From: Microbacterium sp.
Lineage (GTDB): Bacteria > Actinomycetota > Actinomycetes > Actinomycetales > Microbacteriaceae
Direction: 5' to 3'
DNA length: 51,183 nt
NCBI GenBank assembly: GCA_017306415.1
Contig: JAFKIL010000010.1
Coordinates: forward strand, 1-51,183
Position 1 is the stretch's first letter; every line of letters starts with the position of its first letter. The notes beneath the pieces were generated by a model, which saw nothing but the letters and a program-made list of their open reading frames with translations, made no database searches and had not been told where the DNA came from. Shown here piece by piece: positions 41,093 to 51,083 of the stretch. A program made the position numbers and the translations under genes.

Positions 41093-42967
41093 CTGGCGGA
41101 CAAGACCGACGCGGTCACCGGCTGGTGGCGCGGAATCAGCCTGCGCGCGAAGGTGACGGGCGTCACCGTCGCGGTGCTGGCGATCGGCCTGTTCGCGGCG
41201 GGCATCGGCACGATGGTGTTCCTGCGCGGAGCCCTGGACGGCAACCTCGACTCGCAGGTGCAGCAGCTGTCGAACGCCAACGTGTCCGACCGGCTCTTCA
41301 ACACCAAGCCGAGCGGCTCGAGCATCGCCTTCACACCGACTCCGACGGCGGATGTCGTCGACTATTTCGTCGCGATCTACGCGCCAGATGGCAAGCTGCT
41401 CGCCACGGCGGGACCGAAGATCGCGAACGTCCCCGTCTTCCCGAGCTCGTTTCCGCAGCAGCAGACGCAGATCAAAGGCCTGACCCCCTTCACCGTCGAC
41501 GGCACGAAGGGCTCGGCGTTCCGGGCCAGCGTCTCTCCGTATCAGGTGCCCGGCGTCAGCACGCTCTACACCCAGCTCGTCGCCCTGCCGACGGCATCCG
41601 TCGACAAGATCGTGACCACCTTCCTCGGGATCTACACGATCCTCGCCGTGCTGACGATGATCGCGGGGGCCCTCGTGACCCGGTGGCTCGTCACGCTCGC
41701 CTTTCGCAGCCTCGGGCAGGTCGAGTCCACCGCCATGTCGATCGCGTCCGGCGACTTCGGCCAGAGGCTCACCGACATCGAGCCCGAGCACACCGAGGTG
41801 GGACGTCTCAAGATCGCGATCAACGCCATGCTCGGCCGGGTCGACGCCGCGATCACGCAGCGCGACGCGACGGTGCGGCAGATGCGACGATTCGTCGGCG
41901 ACGCGAGCCACGAGCTGCGGACGCCGCTCGTGACGGTGCGCGGGTACGCCGAGCTGTACCGGATGGGCGCGATCCAGAGCGCGGAGGACACGGCGCAGGC
42001 GATGGAGCGCATCGAGAAGGAGGCGATCCGGATGGGCGCGATGGTCGAGGATCTCCTCGCCCTCACGCGCCTCGACGAACGTCGCGAGGAGGTCGTCTTC
42101 ACGGCCGTCGACCTCCGGCCCATCGCGCGCGACGCCGCCTTGGACGTGCGCGCGACCTCGCCACTGCGCCACGTCAGCGTCATCGACACGACCATCCCCG
42201 ACAGCGCCGCACCGGTGGCGCCGGCTGCGGCACCCGACCCTGGCGCGGAGCAGGGTCGCCGGCGCGGCGCGCCACCCACGGCCACGCTCGGCATCGCCGG
42301 GGCGACCCTCTCGCTCCTGCGCCGCAAGCCCCGTCCGGTCCCGGCGACCCACGCCGGCGGCGCGGGCCAGCCTCCCCCTGTCGCGCCGGTCGACCTGCCC
42401 CCCGACATGTCCCGCTCCGCCGAACCGGGTCCGTTCGGGCCGGTGATGCCGCCGATCGTGCTGGGGGACGAGAACCGCATCCGTCAGGTCGTCGCGAATC
42501 TCGTGGCCAACGCACGACGGTACACGGCGGACGACTCGCCGATCGAGCTCGCGGTCGGGGTCGATGCCGCCGCCGGGACGGGCTGGATCGCGGTGTGCGA
42601 CCACGGCGACGGCATCCCCGTTCAGCTCCGCGAGCAGATCTTCCAGCGGTTCTGGCGGGCCGACACCTCGCGCACGCGGGAGACCGGCGGCTCGGGACTC
42701 GGGCTGTCGATCGTCGCGGCCATCGTGGAGACGCTCCACGGGACGGTGACCGTCGGCGACACGCCGGGCGGAGGTGCGACGTTCCGCGTGTCCTTCCCGC
42801 TGTCGCAGAGCCGGGATGCCGCGGATCACCTGCTGATCGAGACACAGCCGCTGCAGCGTCTGGGCGCCGCCGACCTGGGCCGGATCGATCCCTCCCCAGC
42901 CGACCGGCGGGGCGGGGCACCCACAGGCACGGACGACATGGGCTCGGACGCGGCCGACCGCTCGTAA
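41093..42967 (+). CDS. Sensor histidine kinase with proline-rich insertion
   Basis: The protein has two membrane helices (VTVAVLAIGLFAAGIGTMVFL and IVTTFLGIYTILAVLTMIAGALV), an extracytoplasmic sensor of about 120 residues, HAMP, H-box FVGDASHELRTPLVTVRGYAELY, N-box QVVANLVANARRYT, G1 CDHGDGIP, F box FQRFWRA and G2 GGSGLGLSIV. Between the dimerisation domain and N-box there are about 85 extra residues rich in Pro, Ala, Gly and Arg (about 42190-42450). The likely start is CTG at 41093 (GAGGGGG 5 nt upstream), because no ATG or GTG exists before the first helix except downstream of it. CTG is rare, so a start inside the response-regulator end is the alternative. C-terminal about 50 residues look disordered. 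Confidence 0.85.
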   Translation: MADKTDAVTGWWRGISLRAKVTGVTVAVLAIGLFAAGIGTMVFLRGALDGNLDSQVQQLSNANVSDRLFNTKPSGSSIAFTPTPTADVVDYFVAIYAPDGKLLATAGPKIANVPVFPSSFPQQQTQIKGLTPFTVDGTKGSAFRASVSPYQVPGVSTLYTQLVALPTASVDKIVTTFLGIYTILAVLTMIAGALVTRWLVTLAFRSLGQVESTAMSIASGDFGQRLTDIEPEHTEVGRLKIAINAMLGRVDAAITQRDATVRQMRRFVGDASHELRTPLVTVRGYAELYRMGAIQSAEDTAQAMERIEKEAIRMGAMVEDLLALTRLDERREEVVFTAVDLRPIARDAALDVRATSPLRHVSVIDTTIPDSAAPVAPAAAPDPGAEQGRRRGAPPTATLGIAGATLSLLRRKPRPVPATHAGGAGQPPPVAPVDLPPDMSRSAEPGPFGPVMPPIVLGDENRIRQVVANLVANARRYTADDSPIELAVGVDAAAGTGWIAVCDHGDGIPVQLREQIFQRFWRADTSRTRETGGSGLGLSIVAAIVETLHGTVTVGDTPGGGATFRVSFPLSQSRDAADHLLIETQPLQRLGAADLGRIDPSPADRRGGAPTGTDDMGSDAADRS

Positions 42968-42996
42968 CATGGCCCCTTCACCGAAGGGAGCCATCC

Positions 42997-43284
42997 ATGG
43001 CCGTCTATTCCGTCGACAGCGACGCCGTCCTCTCCGCCACCACCGCCGTGCGCGGCACGATGGAACGCGTTCAGGGTGACACGCACGCGATGCTCGCCCA
43101 GCTGACCCACCTGCAGTCCTCGTGGACGGGTACGGCCGCGGCGTCGTTCCACGGCGTCATCGAGCAGTGGCGCGGTGTGCAGCAACAAGTCGAGGAGTCG
43201 CTCGGCGCGATCGGCGGCGCCCTCGCGGTCGCAGCTCAGCAGTACGCCGAGGCGGAGCAGTTCAGCGCCAACCTCTTCCGCTGA
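42997..43284 (+). CDS. WXG100-family (ESAT-6-like) protein
   Basis: The 95-residue all-helical protein has the Trp-Thr-Gly turn at 43-45 (SSWTGTAAASF) in the centre and helices on both sides, with length near 100, as for WXG100 type VII secretion substrates. GAAGGGAG sits before ATG. It follows the histidine kinase gene and precedes a strong terminator. No EccC, EccD or partner WXG gene is in the window, so it is an orphan here. Confidence 0.88.
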   Translation: MAVYSVDSDAVLSATTAVRGTMERVQGDTHAMLAQLTHLQSSWTGTAAASFHGVIEQWRGVQQQVEESLGAIGGALAVAAQQYAEAEQFSANLFR

Positions 43285-43303
43285 CGGTCGCCGCGGCGGG
43301 AAC

Positions 43304-43339
43304 GACGAAGGGCCCCTCCCGGAGGAGGGGCCCTTCGTC
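43304..43339. terminator. Strong bidirectional terminator between WXG100 gene and groL
   Basis: GACGAAGGGCCCCTCC (43304-43319) and its exact reverse complement (43324-43339) form a 16-bp stem with loop CGGA. It lies between convergent genes and can end transcription from both. Confidence 0.85.
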
Positions 43340-43349
43340 CGTGCGACTC

Positions 43350-45017
<1,668 letters not shown>

Positions 45018-45044
45018 TTAGCACTCGACAATCCGGAGTGCTAA
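45018..45044. promoter_or_regulatory. Perfect CIRCE operator (HrcA) upstream of groL
   Basis: TTAGCACTC-N9-GAGTGCTAA with perfect arms. It lies just downstream of the -10 of the groL promoter, so bound HrcA would block transcription; heat shock relieves it. Confidence 0.95.
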
Positions 45045-45048
45045 CGCC

Positions 45049-45078
45049 ATTCTGGCACTCGACCATGGCGAGTGCAAG
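45049..45078 (-). promoter_or_regulatory. groL promoter with a second, degenerate CIRCE
   Basis: On the minus strand, -35 TTGCAC (45077-45072) and -10 CAGAAT (45054-45049) are 17 nt apart. CTGGCACTC-N9-GAGTGCAAG (45052-45078) keeps 6-bp GCACTC/GAGTGC arms with N9, so it is a degenerate CIRCE covering the promoter 34 bp from the perfect site. Confidence 0.75.
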
Positions 45079-45145
45079 CTGCGCCCGATGGGCGCGGGAG
45101 GACGACAGCCGACCGTGGCAAGAGCGGGCGGCGGGGGCGTGTCGG

Positions 45146-45349
45146 TCAGGCGACGACGCGCACCGACTCGGCCTGCGGGCCCTTCTGCCCGGCGCCGACG
45201 GTGAACTCCACGGCCTGACCCTCTTCGAGGACGCGGAACCCGTTCATCTCGATGTTGGAATAGTGGACGAACACATCCTGTCCGTCCGAGACGGTGATGA
45301 AGCCGAATCCCTTCTCGGCGTTGAACCACTTGACGGTGCCCCGGGCCAT
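45146..45349 (-). CDS. cspA: Cold-shock protein CspA
   Basis: The 67-residue protein is a complete cold-shock domain: [18 protein letters not shown] (RNP1), DVFVHYS (RNP2) and [12 protein letters not shown]. It binds single-stranded RNA and DNA as a chaperone or antiterminator. GGAGAT lies upstream of ATG 45349. It lies downstream of LytR_C gene, on the same strand, and 101 bp before the CIRCE region of groL. Confidence 0.96.
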   Translation of the reverse strand: MARGTVKWFNAEKGFGFITVSDGQDVFVHYSNIEMNGFRVLEEGQAVEFTVGAGQKGPQAESVRVVA

Positions 45350-45480
45350 GCGAATCTCCTGTGCTGCTGTCGGTCCCGTCATCGTATCCACGCGCGAGCG
45401 CGCGAAACCGGCCGGAGAGCCACAGTTGACAGGCGCGCACCGAACTGTTTACGCGCGCGAAACACGGGGCCGCGCGAGGA

Positions 45481-46047
45481 CTACTTGGTCGCGGTGGGCG
45501 AGGGCGCCACGCGGTCCGTGCCGAGCACGATCGCCAGCTGCTGCGCCTCGGGATCGCCCGCCGGCTGGTACTTGTCGCTCTGCGCGATCTTCGCGCCGCC
45601 GATGAGCTTGGCGACGCCCGCCGCGGCGGGGGCATCCTCGGGAAGCGGGTAGTACACGGTCGTAGTGGGGAACGTCGAGCCCGCGTCACTGGCCAGAACG
45701 CTGTCGGCCGACCACTTCGCCTGGACGAGCACGTCCTTGACCGCCGTCGCCTGCCCATCGACACCGGTCGCGTTGATCACGAGGACCGTGTAGGACGTGT
45801 CGACGACGGGCGTGATCGTGGGCGTCGGTGCGGCGGATGCCGTGGGCGTGGGGAACAGCACGATGCGGCCGGAGACGACGAGCGTGCCGAAGATGCCCAC
45901 GGCGATGAGCACGATCGTGGCGATGGCCGCCCACAGGAAGACGATCCATCCGCGCATGTGCGGGTTCTCGGCCCGATGGGCCCCGACCCGGTCGCGGGAT
46001 GCGGGAACATCGTCGAAGCGGTCCCGCGGGTAGGTCGTTCTCGGCAC
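45481..46047 (-). CDS. LytR_C domain membrane protein
   Basis: The 188-residue protein has an Arg-rich cytoplasmic head, one membrane segment (WIVFLWAAIATIVLIAVGIFGTLVV), a Thr/Pro linker and an exported C-terminal domain matching the LytR C-terminal family (TYTVLVINATGVDGQATAVKDVLVQAKW). Such domains occur in cell-envelope proteins, often with LytR-CpsA-Psr ligases. DUF3263 lies upstream on the same strand, as in many Actinobacteria. Function unproven. Confidence 0.82.
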   Translation of the reverse strand: MPRTTYPRDRFDDVPASRDRVGAHRAENPHMRGWIVFLWAAIATIVLIAVGIFGTLVVSGRIVLFPTPTASAAPTPTITPVVDTSYTVLVINATGVDGQATAVKDVLVQAKWSADSVLASDAGSTFPTTTVYYPLPEDAPAAAGVAKLIGGAKIAQSDKYQPAGDPEAQQLAIVLGTDRVAPSPTATK

Positions 46048-46112
46048 CCCACGATGCTACCCGGCTTGCGCGCGCAGACAGTGTCACCCCGCGCAGCGAA
46101 CGTCCCGTGCGG

Positions 46113-46361
46113 TCAGGGCGCACCGGAGACGCGGGCGAGCCGCGCCTGCTGACGCGCGTCACGTATCCGGCGCAGTCGCTTGACGAGCATCGGGTCGTAC
46201 TCGACGGCGTCCGCCGTGTCGATCAGTCGACCGAGCAGCTGGTAGTAGCGTGCGGGCGAGAGCCCGAGCTCGGCGCGGATCGCCTCCTCCTTGGCGCCGA
46301 CGTGCCTGCTCCATGCCGACTCGAAGTCGAGGAGCGCGCGATCGCGGTCGTCCAATGCCAC
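46113..46361 (-). CDS. DUF3263 protein
   Basis: The 82-residue protein starts GTG-ALDDRDRALLDFESAWSRHVGAKEEAIRAELGLSPARYYQLLGRLID and ends with a basic tail, matching DUF3263, a small helix-turn-helix-like family of Actinobacteria. SPARYYQLL resembles a recognition helix, so DNA binding is plausible. It sits just upstream of the LytR_C gene and 9 bp after the DUF2332 gene. Confidence 0.85.
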   Translation of the reverse strand: MALDDRDRALLDFESAWSRHVGAKEEAIRAELGLSPARYYQLLGRLIDTADAVEYDPMLVKRLRRIRDARQQARLARVSGAP

Positions 46362-46370
46362 GAGTGCACG

Positions 46371-47393
46371 CTACTGCGCCGCGGCCGCCGCGCCGCGACG
46401 CCACTCCACGGATGCCCCGAGCGGGTCGACCGCGGCCAGCACGTCACCGTCGAGAGCGAGCGCGAAGGCGCCATTGGGCCATTCGCGGGGATCGGCGGGA
46501 GGGCTCCAGGCCACGTCCACGGCCGCGTGCAGCCCGAGGGCATCGATCGTGATCCAGCGACCCGCCGCCGTGGCCGCCGCGGCGATCCGCTCCCGGCCGG
46601 CGCGGGGCACGTGGGCGAGCACACCAGGCGTCGTGACGACGAGCGTCGCGTCCGCCGGCGCGAGCGCAGCGACGTCGGCGAGCACGTCCGCGGCATCGCC
46701 GGCGACGAGCCGTGGCGGGTCCGCCGCCACCACGTCGAGCGCAGCACGCATCCGCTCCGACCGCCCTGCCTCGCCCGGCCAGACCAGTCCGAGAAGCCAC
46801 GCGCGGTCGGCGGCAGCGCGGGCATCGAGCGGACGGAGGTCGATGCCCGCCCGCCAGACCACGTCCGGCATCCGGAGGCGCGGCACGACCGGACCGCGCA
46901 GCTTTGCGTGGAGGACGACCTCGGCGCCTCCCGGTGGATCGAGGACCACCGTCTCGCGGCCGTGCCGATAGCGGTACGCGTAGCGGTCGGGGTAGAGGCA
47001 GAGGCCCGCGCTCGCCCCGACCTCGAGCAGCGCGATCGGCCCGTCGATCAGCGACAGGGCCGGCAGGAGGGCCGCGCAGCGGAGCGGCTCGTTGGTCTGG
47101 ATGCTGCGCTGCGCGCACTCCGCGACCACCGCATCCGCGTGCTCCGCCAGCCACGCACGCCAGCGCGCGTAGCCCGCTTCCGGAGCGCCCAGGAGCCGCG
47201 TCACGGCGAAGACAAGCGGCGGCTGCCTGTGCGCCTCGGGGATGCGCGCGAGGATGCGCAGCACCTCGTCGTCCGCCGTCACACCTCGCGCCCATTCGGC
47301 GTAGCGGTCGGACCGGCCGGGCGCCTCGTCCCGCGCGAACCGGGCGTACCGTGCCTGGACAGCGTCGAGGGCTGCCGCATCCGTCCCGCTCAC
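46371..47393 (-). CDS. DUF2332 protein
   Basis: About 340 residues. The sequence (YARFARDEAPGRSDRYAEWARGV, ALLEVGASAGLCLYPDRYAYRY, VVTTPGVLAHVP) matches DUF2332, which looks like a methyltransferase-fold protein because of EVGASAGLCL near a SAM-type motif. GTG 47393 (VSGTDAAAL) is chosen; longer starts to 47468 add Pro/Gly-rich residues. The ribosome binding site is weak, so the start is uncertain. Function unknown. Confidence 0.75.
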   Translation of the reverse strand: MSGTDAAALDAVQARYARFARDEAPGRSDRYAEWARGVTADDEVLRILARIPEAHRQPPLVFAVTRLLGAPEAGYARWRAWLAEHADAVVAECAQRSIQTNEPLRCAALLPALSLIDGPIALLEVGASAGLCLYPDRYAYRYRHGRETVVLDPPGGAEVVLHAKLRGPVVPRLRMPDVVWRAGIDLRPLDARAAADRAWLLGLVWPGEAGRSERMRAALDVVAADPPRLVAGDAADVLADVAALAPADATLVVTTPGVLAHVPRAGRERIAAAATAAGRWITIDALGLHAAVDVAWSPPADPREWPNGAFALALDGDVLAAVDPLGASVEWRRGAAAAAQ

Positions 47394-47503
47394 CGTCCCA
47401 TTGTCGGCCACCGCCGTCGCCCCCCCTGCCGCGCCCGATCGCGCGACGCGCGGCCCGCTCCGGCTCAACGTCGGGTTGAATGGAAGGCGGCGGAAGGAAC
47501 GCG

Positions 47504-47911
47504 ATGACGTACGAGGTCGAGAAGTCCGACGAGCAGTGGCGCGAGGAGCTCAGCGCCGACCGGTATGCGGTGCTGCGGCAAGCAGCGACCGAGCGCCCGT
47601 GGACGGGCGAGCTGCTCGACGAATCGCGCGCCGGCCTCTACACGTGCGCGGCCTGCGGCGCGGAGCTGTTCCGCAGCGGCACCAAGTTCGACTCGCACTG
47701 CGGGTGGCCGAGCTTCTACGAGTCGGTCCGCCCCGAGGCGGTCGAGCTCATCGACGACACGTCGCACGGAATGGTGCGCACCGAGGTGCGCTGCGCGACG
47801 TGCGGCTCGCATCTCGGGCATGTCTTCCCTGACGGGTTCGGGACGCCCACCGGCGACCGCTACTGCATGAACTCCCTCTCCCTGGCGTTCACTCCCGAAG
47901 ACGACGCATGA
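47504..47911 (+). CDS. msrB: Methionine-R-sulfoxide reductase MsrB
   Basis: The 135-residue protein has zinc Cys pairs CAAC (48-51) and CATC (97-100), HCGWPSF with Cys66, GHVFPDG, and catalytic Cys121 in DRYCMNSL. It reduces methionine-R-sulfoxide in proteins. GGAAGGAA lies before ATG 47504. The stop overlaps the nitroreductase start (ATGA), so oxidative-stress or redox enzymes are paired. Confidence 0.96.
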   Translation: MTYEVEKSDEQWREELSADRYAVLRQAATERPWTGELLDESRAGLYTCAACGAELFRSGTKFDSHCGWPSFYESVRPEAVELIDDTSHGMVRTEVRCATCGSHLGHVFPDGFGTPTGDRYCMNSLSLAFTPEDDA

Positions 47912-48504
47912 CGGGCGGTGCGCTCGAGGCCGTCCGCGCGCGGCGCTCGTGGTCGAAGGTGACGGATGACGCGCCCTCGCGCTCTGAGCTGCTGACCCTC
48001 GTGTCGGCTGCAGGGCGGGTCGCCGACCATTCGTCGCTGCGCCCATGGCGTCTGATCGAGCTGCGCGGAGCCGACCGCGAGCGGCTCGGACGAGCCATCA
48101 ACAAGGCGAACGGAGAGAAGGGGGCTTCCACCAAGCCCCTGCGCGCGCCGTTGCTGATCGCCGTGGTCGCGAGCTTCCGCAAGAGCGAGAAGGTCCCCCG
48201 CTGGGAGCAGGAGGCCGTCGCCTCCGGAGTGGCGCACGTTCTCAGCCTGCTCCTGGACGAGGCGGGGTGGGGCGTGATCTGGCGTACCGGCCACTACACC
48301 CGCAGCAAGGCCGTCGCGAAGGCGCACGGCCTGAAGAAGGACGAAGAGCTGCTCGGCTGGCTGTACGTCGGCGGGAAGCCGTCCGGATCCCGGCCGGGGC
48401 GCCGCGCGGCCGTCGATGCGCGCCACAACGTGAGCCGCATGCCCGCCGCGAAGGGCGAGATCGTCGACACCGCGATCGGATCGACGGATAGCGCCCCGCG
48501 GTAG
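47908..48504 (+). CDS. Nitroreductase-family protein
   Basis: The 198-residue protein has a nitroreductase pattern: ALEAVRARRSWSKV (FMN binding), HSSLRPWRLIEL, and LLDEAGWGVIWRTG. Such flavoenzymes reduce nitro compounds or quinones with NAD(P)H. ATGA overlap with msrB. The C-terminal about 40 residues are basic and probably flexible. Substrate unknown. Confidence 0.82.
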   Translation: MTGGALEAVRARRSWSKVTDDAPSRSELLTLVSAAGRVADHSSLRPWRLIELRGADRERLGRAINKANGEKGASTKPLRAPLLIAVVASFRKSEKVPRWEQEAVASGVAHVLSLLLDEAGWGVIWRTGHYTRSKAVAKAHGLKKDEELLGWLYVGGKPSGSRPGRRAAVDARHNVSRMPAAKGEIVDTAIGSTDSAPR

Positions 48505-48528
48505 CCGCGTCCACGCCGCGGCATCCTT

Positions 48529-49485
48529 CTAGCGCATCCGCCGCCACGGGATCGCGGCGACCGCCACGGACAGGAACGCGAGCGACACCGTGAGCACCTC
48601 CTGCCACAGTCCTGGCGTCGCGCTCGCCGGCCACAGCGCGTCGAGCACCACCGACATCGCGAGCTGGCCGACGACCGTCCCGAGCGCGAGCAGCAGGACA
48701 CCCGTGTAGGAGACGAGCGCGGCCGACAGGAAGATGTAGGCGACGCCCAGCGCTCCGCCGAGGTACAGCCACCAATCCGACGGCACGGCACGGGGCGCGC
48801 CGGCGATCGACACGTGGACGATCGCCGCGATCGCCAGGACCACGGTGCCGGTGATGAAGTTCATCAGGGTGGCTGTCAGGGGGGTGCCGACGCGAGCGCG
48901 GAGGCGTCCGTTCGTCGCCTGCTGCCACGCGACGCCGATCCCGGCCGCGAACGGCAGCAGCAGCATCCACAGCGGAGCCTCACCGACCGCCCCGCCGGCG
49001 AGCGCGACGCCGACCGCGAGGAGGGCGAGCAGCCCGCCGAGGACGCGCGGCATGGTCACCGCCACGACACCGCCAGGGCCGAATCCGACGCGATCGAGGA
49101 AGAGACCGCACACGATCTGACCCGCCACATAGCCGACGGTGAAGAGCGACACCCCGATGACGCCCACAGCGATCCCCTGGGTCGCCACCGTGAGGGCGCC
49201 CGCCGCCCCGGCGATCAGCATCCACCAGGGGATCGTGCGTTCGCGGGCGCCCGTCACGAGCGTGCGGAACCCCCGCCGGCCGACCGGCAGCGCCACGGAC
49301 AGCACGATCAGGATCGCGAGGCCGGAGCCGAACGAGATGACAGCCGCCGTGAAGCCGTCGTGCAGGCGTACGCCGAGCTGACCGTTCACGCGTGCCTGGA
49401 TCGCGGTCAGCATGCCGATGAATCCCGCGCCGCACAGCGCCAGCCAGACGGGCAGGCGCCGTCGTCCCGAGGTCGCCGCCGTCAC
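48529..49485 (-). CDS. DMT-family transporter (DUF606/YdcZ-like)
   Basis: The 318-residue protein has about ten membrane helices in two similar halves. The start LPVWLALCGAGFIGMLTAIQARVNGQLG and the halfway ATNGRLRARVGTPLTATLMNFITGTVVL are typical of DUF606 transporters (N-G-x-LG repeat). Possible export of small metabolites; substrate unknown. It ends 24 bp from the convergent nitroreductase gene and begins next to tRNA-Thr. Confidence 0.87.
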   Translation of the reverse strand: MTAATSGRRRLPVWLALCGAGFIGMLTAIQARVNGQLGVRLHDGFTAAVISFGSGLAILIVLSVALPVGRRGFRTLVTGARERTIPWWMLIAGAAGALTVATQGIAVGVIGVSLFTVGYVAGQIVCGLFLDRVGFGPGGVVAVTMPRVLGGLLALLAVGVALAGGAVGEAPLWMLLLPFAAGIGVAWQQATNGRLRARVGTPLTATLMNFITGTVVLAIAAIVHVSIAGAPRAVPSDWWLYLGGALGVAYIFLSAALVSYTGVLLLALGTVVGQLAMSVVLDALWPASATPGLWQEVLTVSLAFLSVAVAAIPWRRMR

Positions 49486-49486
49486 G

Positions 49487-49559
49487 AGCCGACTGCGGGA
49501 CTCGAACCCGCAACCCCCTAATTACAAGTTAGGTGCGCTACCAATTGCGCCAAGCCGGC
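49487..49559 (-). tRNA. tRNA-Thr (anticodon UGU)
   Basis: The minus strand folds as a 73-nt tRNA: acceptor GCCGGCT with AGTCGGC (one G-U), anticodon stem CCTAA/TTAGG with loop CTTGTAA and anticodon UGU (codon ACA), T-arm GCGGGTTCGAGTCCCGC. CCA is not encoded. It starts 2 bp after the DMT gene start. No integrase lies near, so it is not an attachment site here. Confidence 0.95.
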
Positions 49560-49667
49560 GAGCCGCGTCGTGGCGCGGCCACACGGATGCCGCGACATCC
49601 GCCGTGTCGAGTCTACGGTGTGAGATCCCGCGGCCACGTTCCGGCGGGACCGCGCCGGGGCGTGAGT

Positions 49668-49701
49668 GTGGGGCCGCTCAGCCCCTCGTGAACGGCCCCA
49701 C
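49668..49701. repeat. 9-bp inverted repeat near tRNA-Thr
   Basis: GTGGGGCCG (49668-49676) pairs with CGGCCCCAC (49693-49701) over a 16-nt loop. It may be the terminator of the DsbA-like gene read on the minus strand, or a repeat. The remaining 49560-49851 shows nothing else I recognise. Confidence 0.4.
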
Positions 49702-49851
49702 TTGGAGCCCGACACCCGATATCGGACTCCGCGGCAGGCACAAAGTCCTACACCGCTTACACCAGGCTCGCCCGACGCCGATGCTGGTCGCAACCCGTTG
49801 ACCGACGGCATCCGACTTGATAAGGCTCGGACGAGTGGCCGGGCCCGAACG

Positions 49852-50811
49852 CTACTTCGTCGCCGACGGGGTGGGGGTCGGTGTCGGCGTCGCCGTCTTG
49901 TAATACGAGTCGCTCGAGATCGTGAGTACGAACTGCGCGAACTCCTTGGGGTCGTCGAGCGCCCCCACGTACGGCGTGCCGTTGACGAGGATCATCGGCG
50001 TGCCCGTGAGCGTGACGTTCTTCGTGTCGGGGAGGCCCTTGAGGGCGCGATCGGTCGCCGACTTGGCCCACGCGACATAGTCCTCGTTCTCGATGCAGTC
50101 CCGCACGACCTTCGGCGAGTCCGCGCCGGACGCGATCGCCAGGTCTGCGAGCTGGGCGTCGGTCAGACCGTCCGACCCCTGATCGGGCTGCTGGGTCAGG
50201 AGCGCGTTGTTGTACGCGAAGAACGAGTCGGGGGCGTAGGTCGCGACGCATGCCGAGGCACTGGCGGCGCGCAGCGAGTACTTCGTGCCGTTCGACTTCG
50301 CCGACAGCATCGCGACCGGGTAGTAGCTCAGGGTCGCGGCATCCTGACTCACCCACTTCGTGAGCTGCTGCGCATTCGCGAGCTGGAACTGCTTGGCGCC
50401 GGGCGCGTAGTAGTCGACATAGACACGGATGTCGACCGCAGGGGCGGTGGACGCCGTCGGGCTCGGGGTCGCGACCTTCGTGCCGGTCGAGGTGACGGAA
50501 GGCGTCGGCGTCGGCGTGGCGTTCCCGATGGACTGGCCGCCGAGGCCGGCGACTCCGGCGACAGCGGTCACCTGGAAGCCGTCGTTGGCGACGTTCGACG
50601 GCGAGAGCTCGGGCCGGGACGCGGCGGACTGGAACGCCCACGCGACCGCGCCGCCGGCGAGGCCGACCACGACCACGATGCCGACGATGAGGGTCGTGCG
50701 GCGGGCGACGCGCGCACGCGACTGCTTCGCCTGAACCTGCTGGGCCTTCTCGCGGACCGCCTCGCGGCGGTCCTTCGGCTCAGGAACGTTCGGTGACTCG
50801 TCGCTCGACAT
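49852..50811 (-). CDS. DsbA-like thioredoxin-fold membrane protein without CXXC
   Basis: The 319-residue protein has a charged head, one membrane segment (TLIVGIVVVVGLAGGAVAWAF), a Thr/Pro/Ser linker, and an exported DsbA/thioredoxin-fold domain (VDIRVYVDYYAPGAKQFQLANAQQL...GTPMILVNGTPYVGAL with the cis-Pro). In oxidoreductases the CXXC would lie where YYAPGAKQF stands, but both Cys are Ala (APGA). The only other Cys are at ASACVATY and VRDCIEN. Disulfide exchange by the usual mechanism is therefore unlikely. ATG 50811 starts MSSDESP. It may be a structural or chaperone relative. Confidence 0.8.
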   Translation of the reverse strand: MSSDESPNVPEPKDRREAVREKAQQVQAKQSRARVARRTTLIVGIVVVVGLAGGAVAWAFQSAASRPELSPSNVANDGFQVTAVAGVAGLGGQSIGNATPTPTPSVTSTGTKVATPSPTASTAPAVDIRVYVDYYAPGAKQFQLANAQQLTKWVSQDAATLSYYPVAMLSAKSNGTKYSLRAASASACVATYAPDSFFAYNNALLTQQPDQGSDGLTDAQLADLAIASGADSPKVVRDCIENEDYVAWAKSATDRALKGLPDTKNVTLTGTPMILVNGTPYVGALDDPKEFAQFVLTISSDSYYKTATPTPTPTPSATK

Positions 50812-50952
50812 GGGACCTCTTGACGCACAGATATCCGGACTATCCCGGACGGCCGCATGGGTGACGCAGCCGAATCCGATGCTAGTCAGCCAGTCTGGGA
50901 AATGCCCAGACACCGGGTCCGCGGAGCCTGCACATCGGGGCCGAACCCGGGC

Positions 50953-50983
50953 TTGGCACCGGGCGGGAACCGTCTGGCATACT
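50953..50983 (+). promoter_or_regulatory. Weak candidate promoter of ABC ATPase gene
   Basis: TTGGCA (50953-50958) and CATACT (50978-50983) could be -35 and -10, but the 19-nt spacing is long. The mRNA would have a leader of about 95 nt with AAGGAG at 51069-51074. No operator seen in 50812-51083. Confidence 0.3.
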
Positions 50984-51083
50984 GGGGAGAACGCCCGATG
51001 AAGGGCGCGCGGGTCAAGCCCCCGCTCATTCCATTCACTACGGATCGTCCGGCACGTACCTGCCGGTGAAGGAGAAGAGAAAC

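Noticed and set aside
49487-49559. tRNA-Thr as a second integration site
   Set aside because: No integrase, repeat of the tRNA end or change in GGATGC density is seen next to it.
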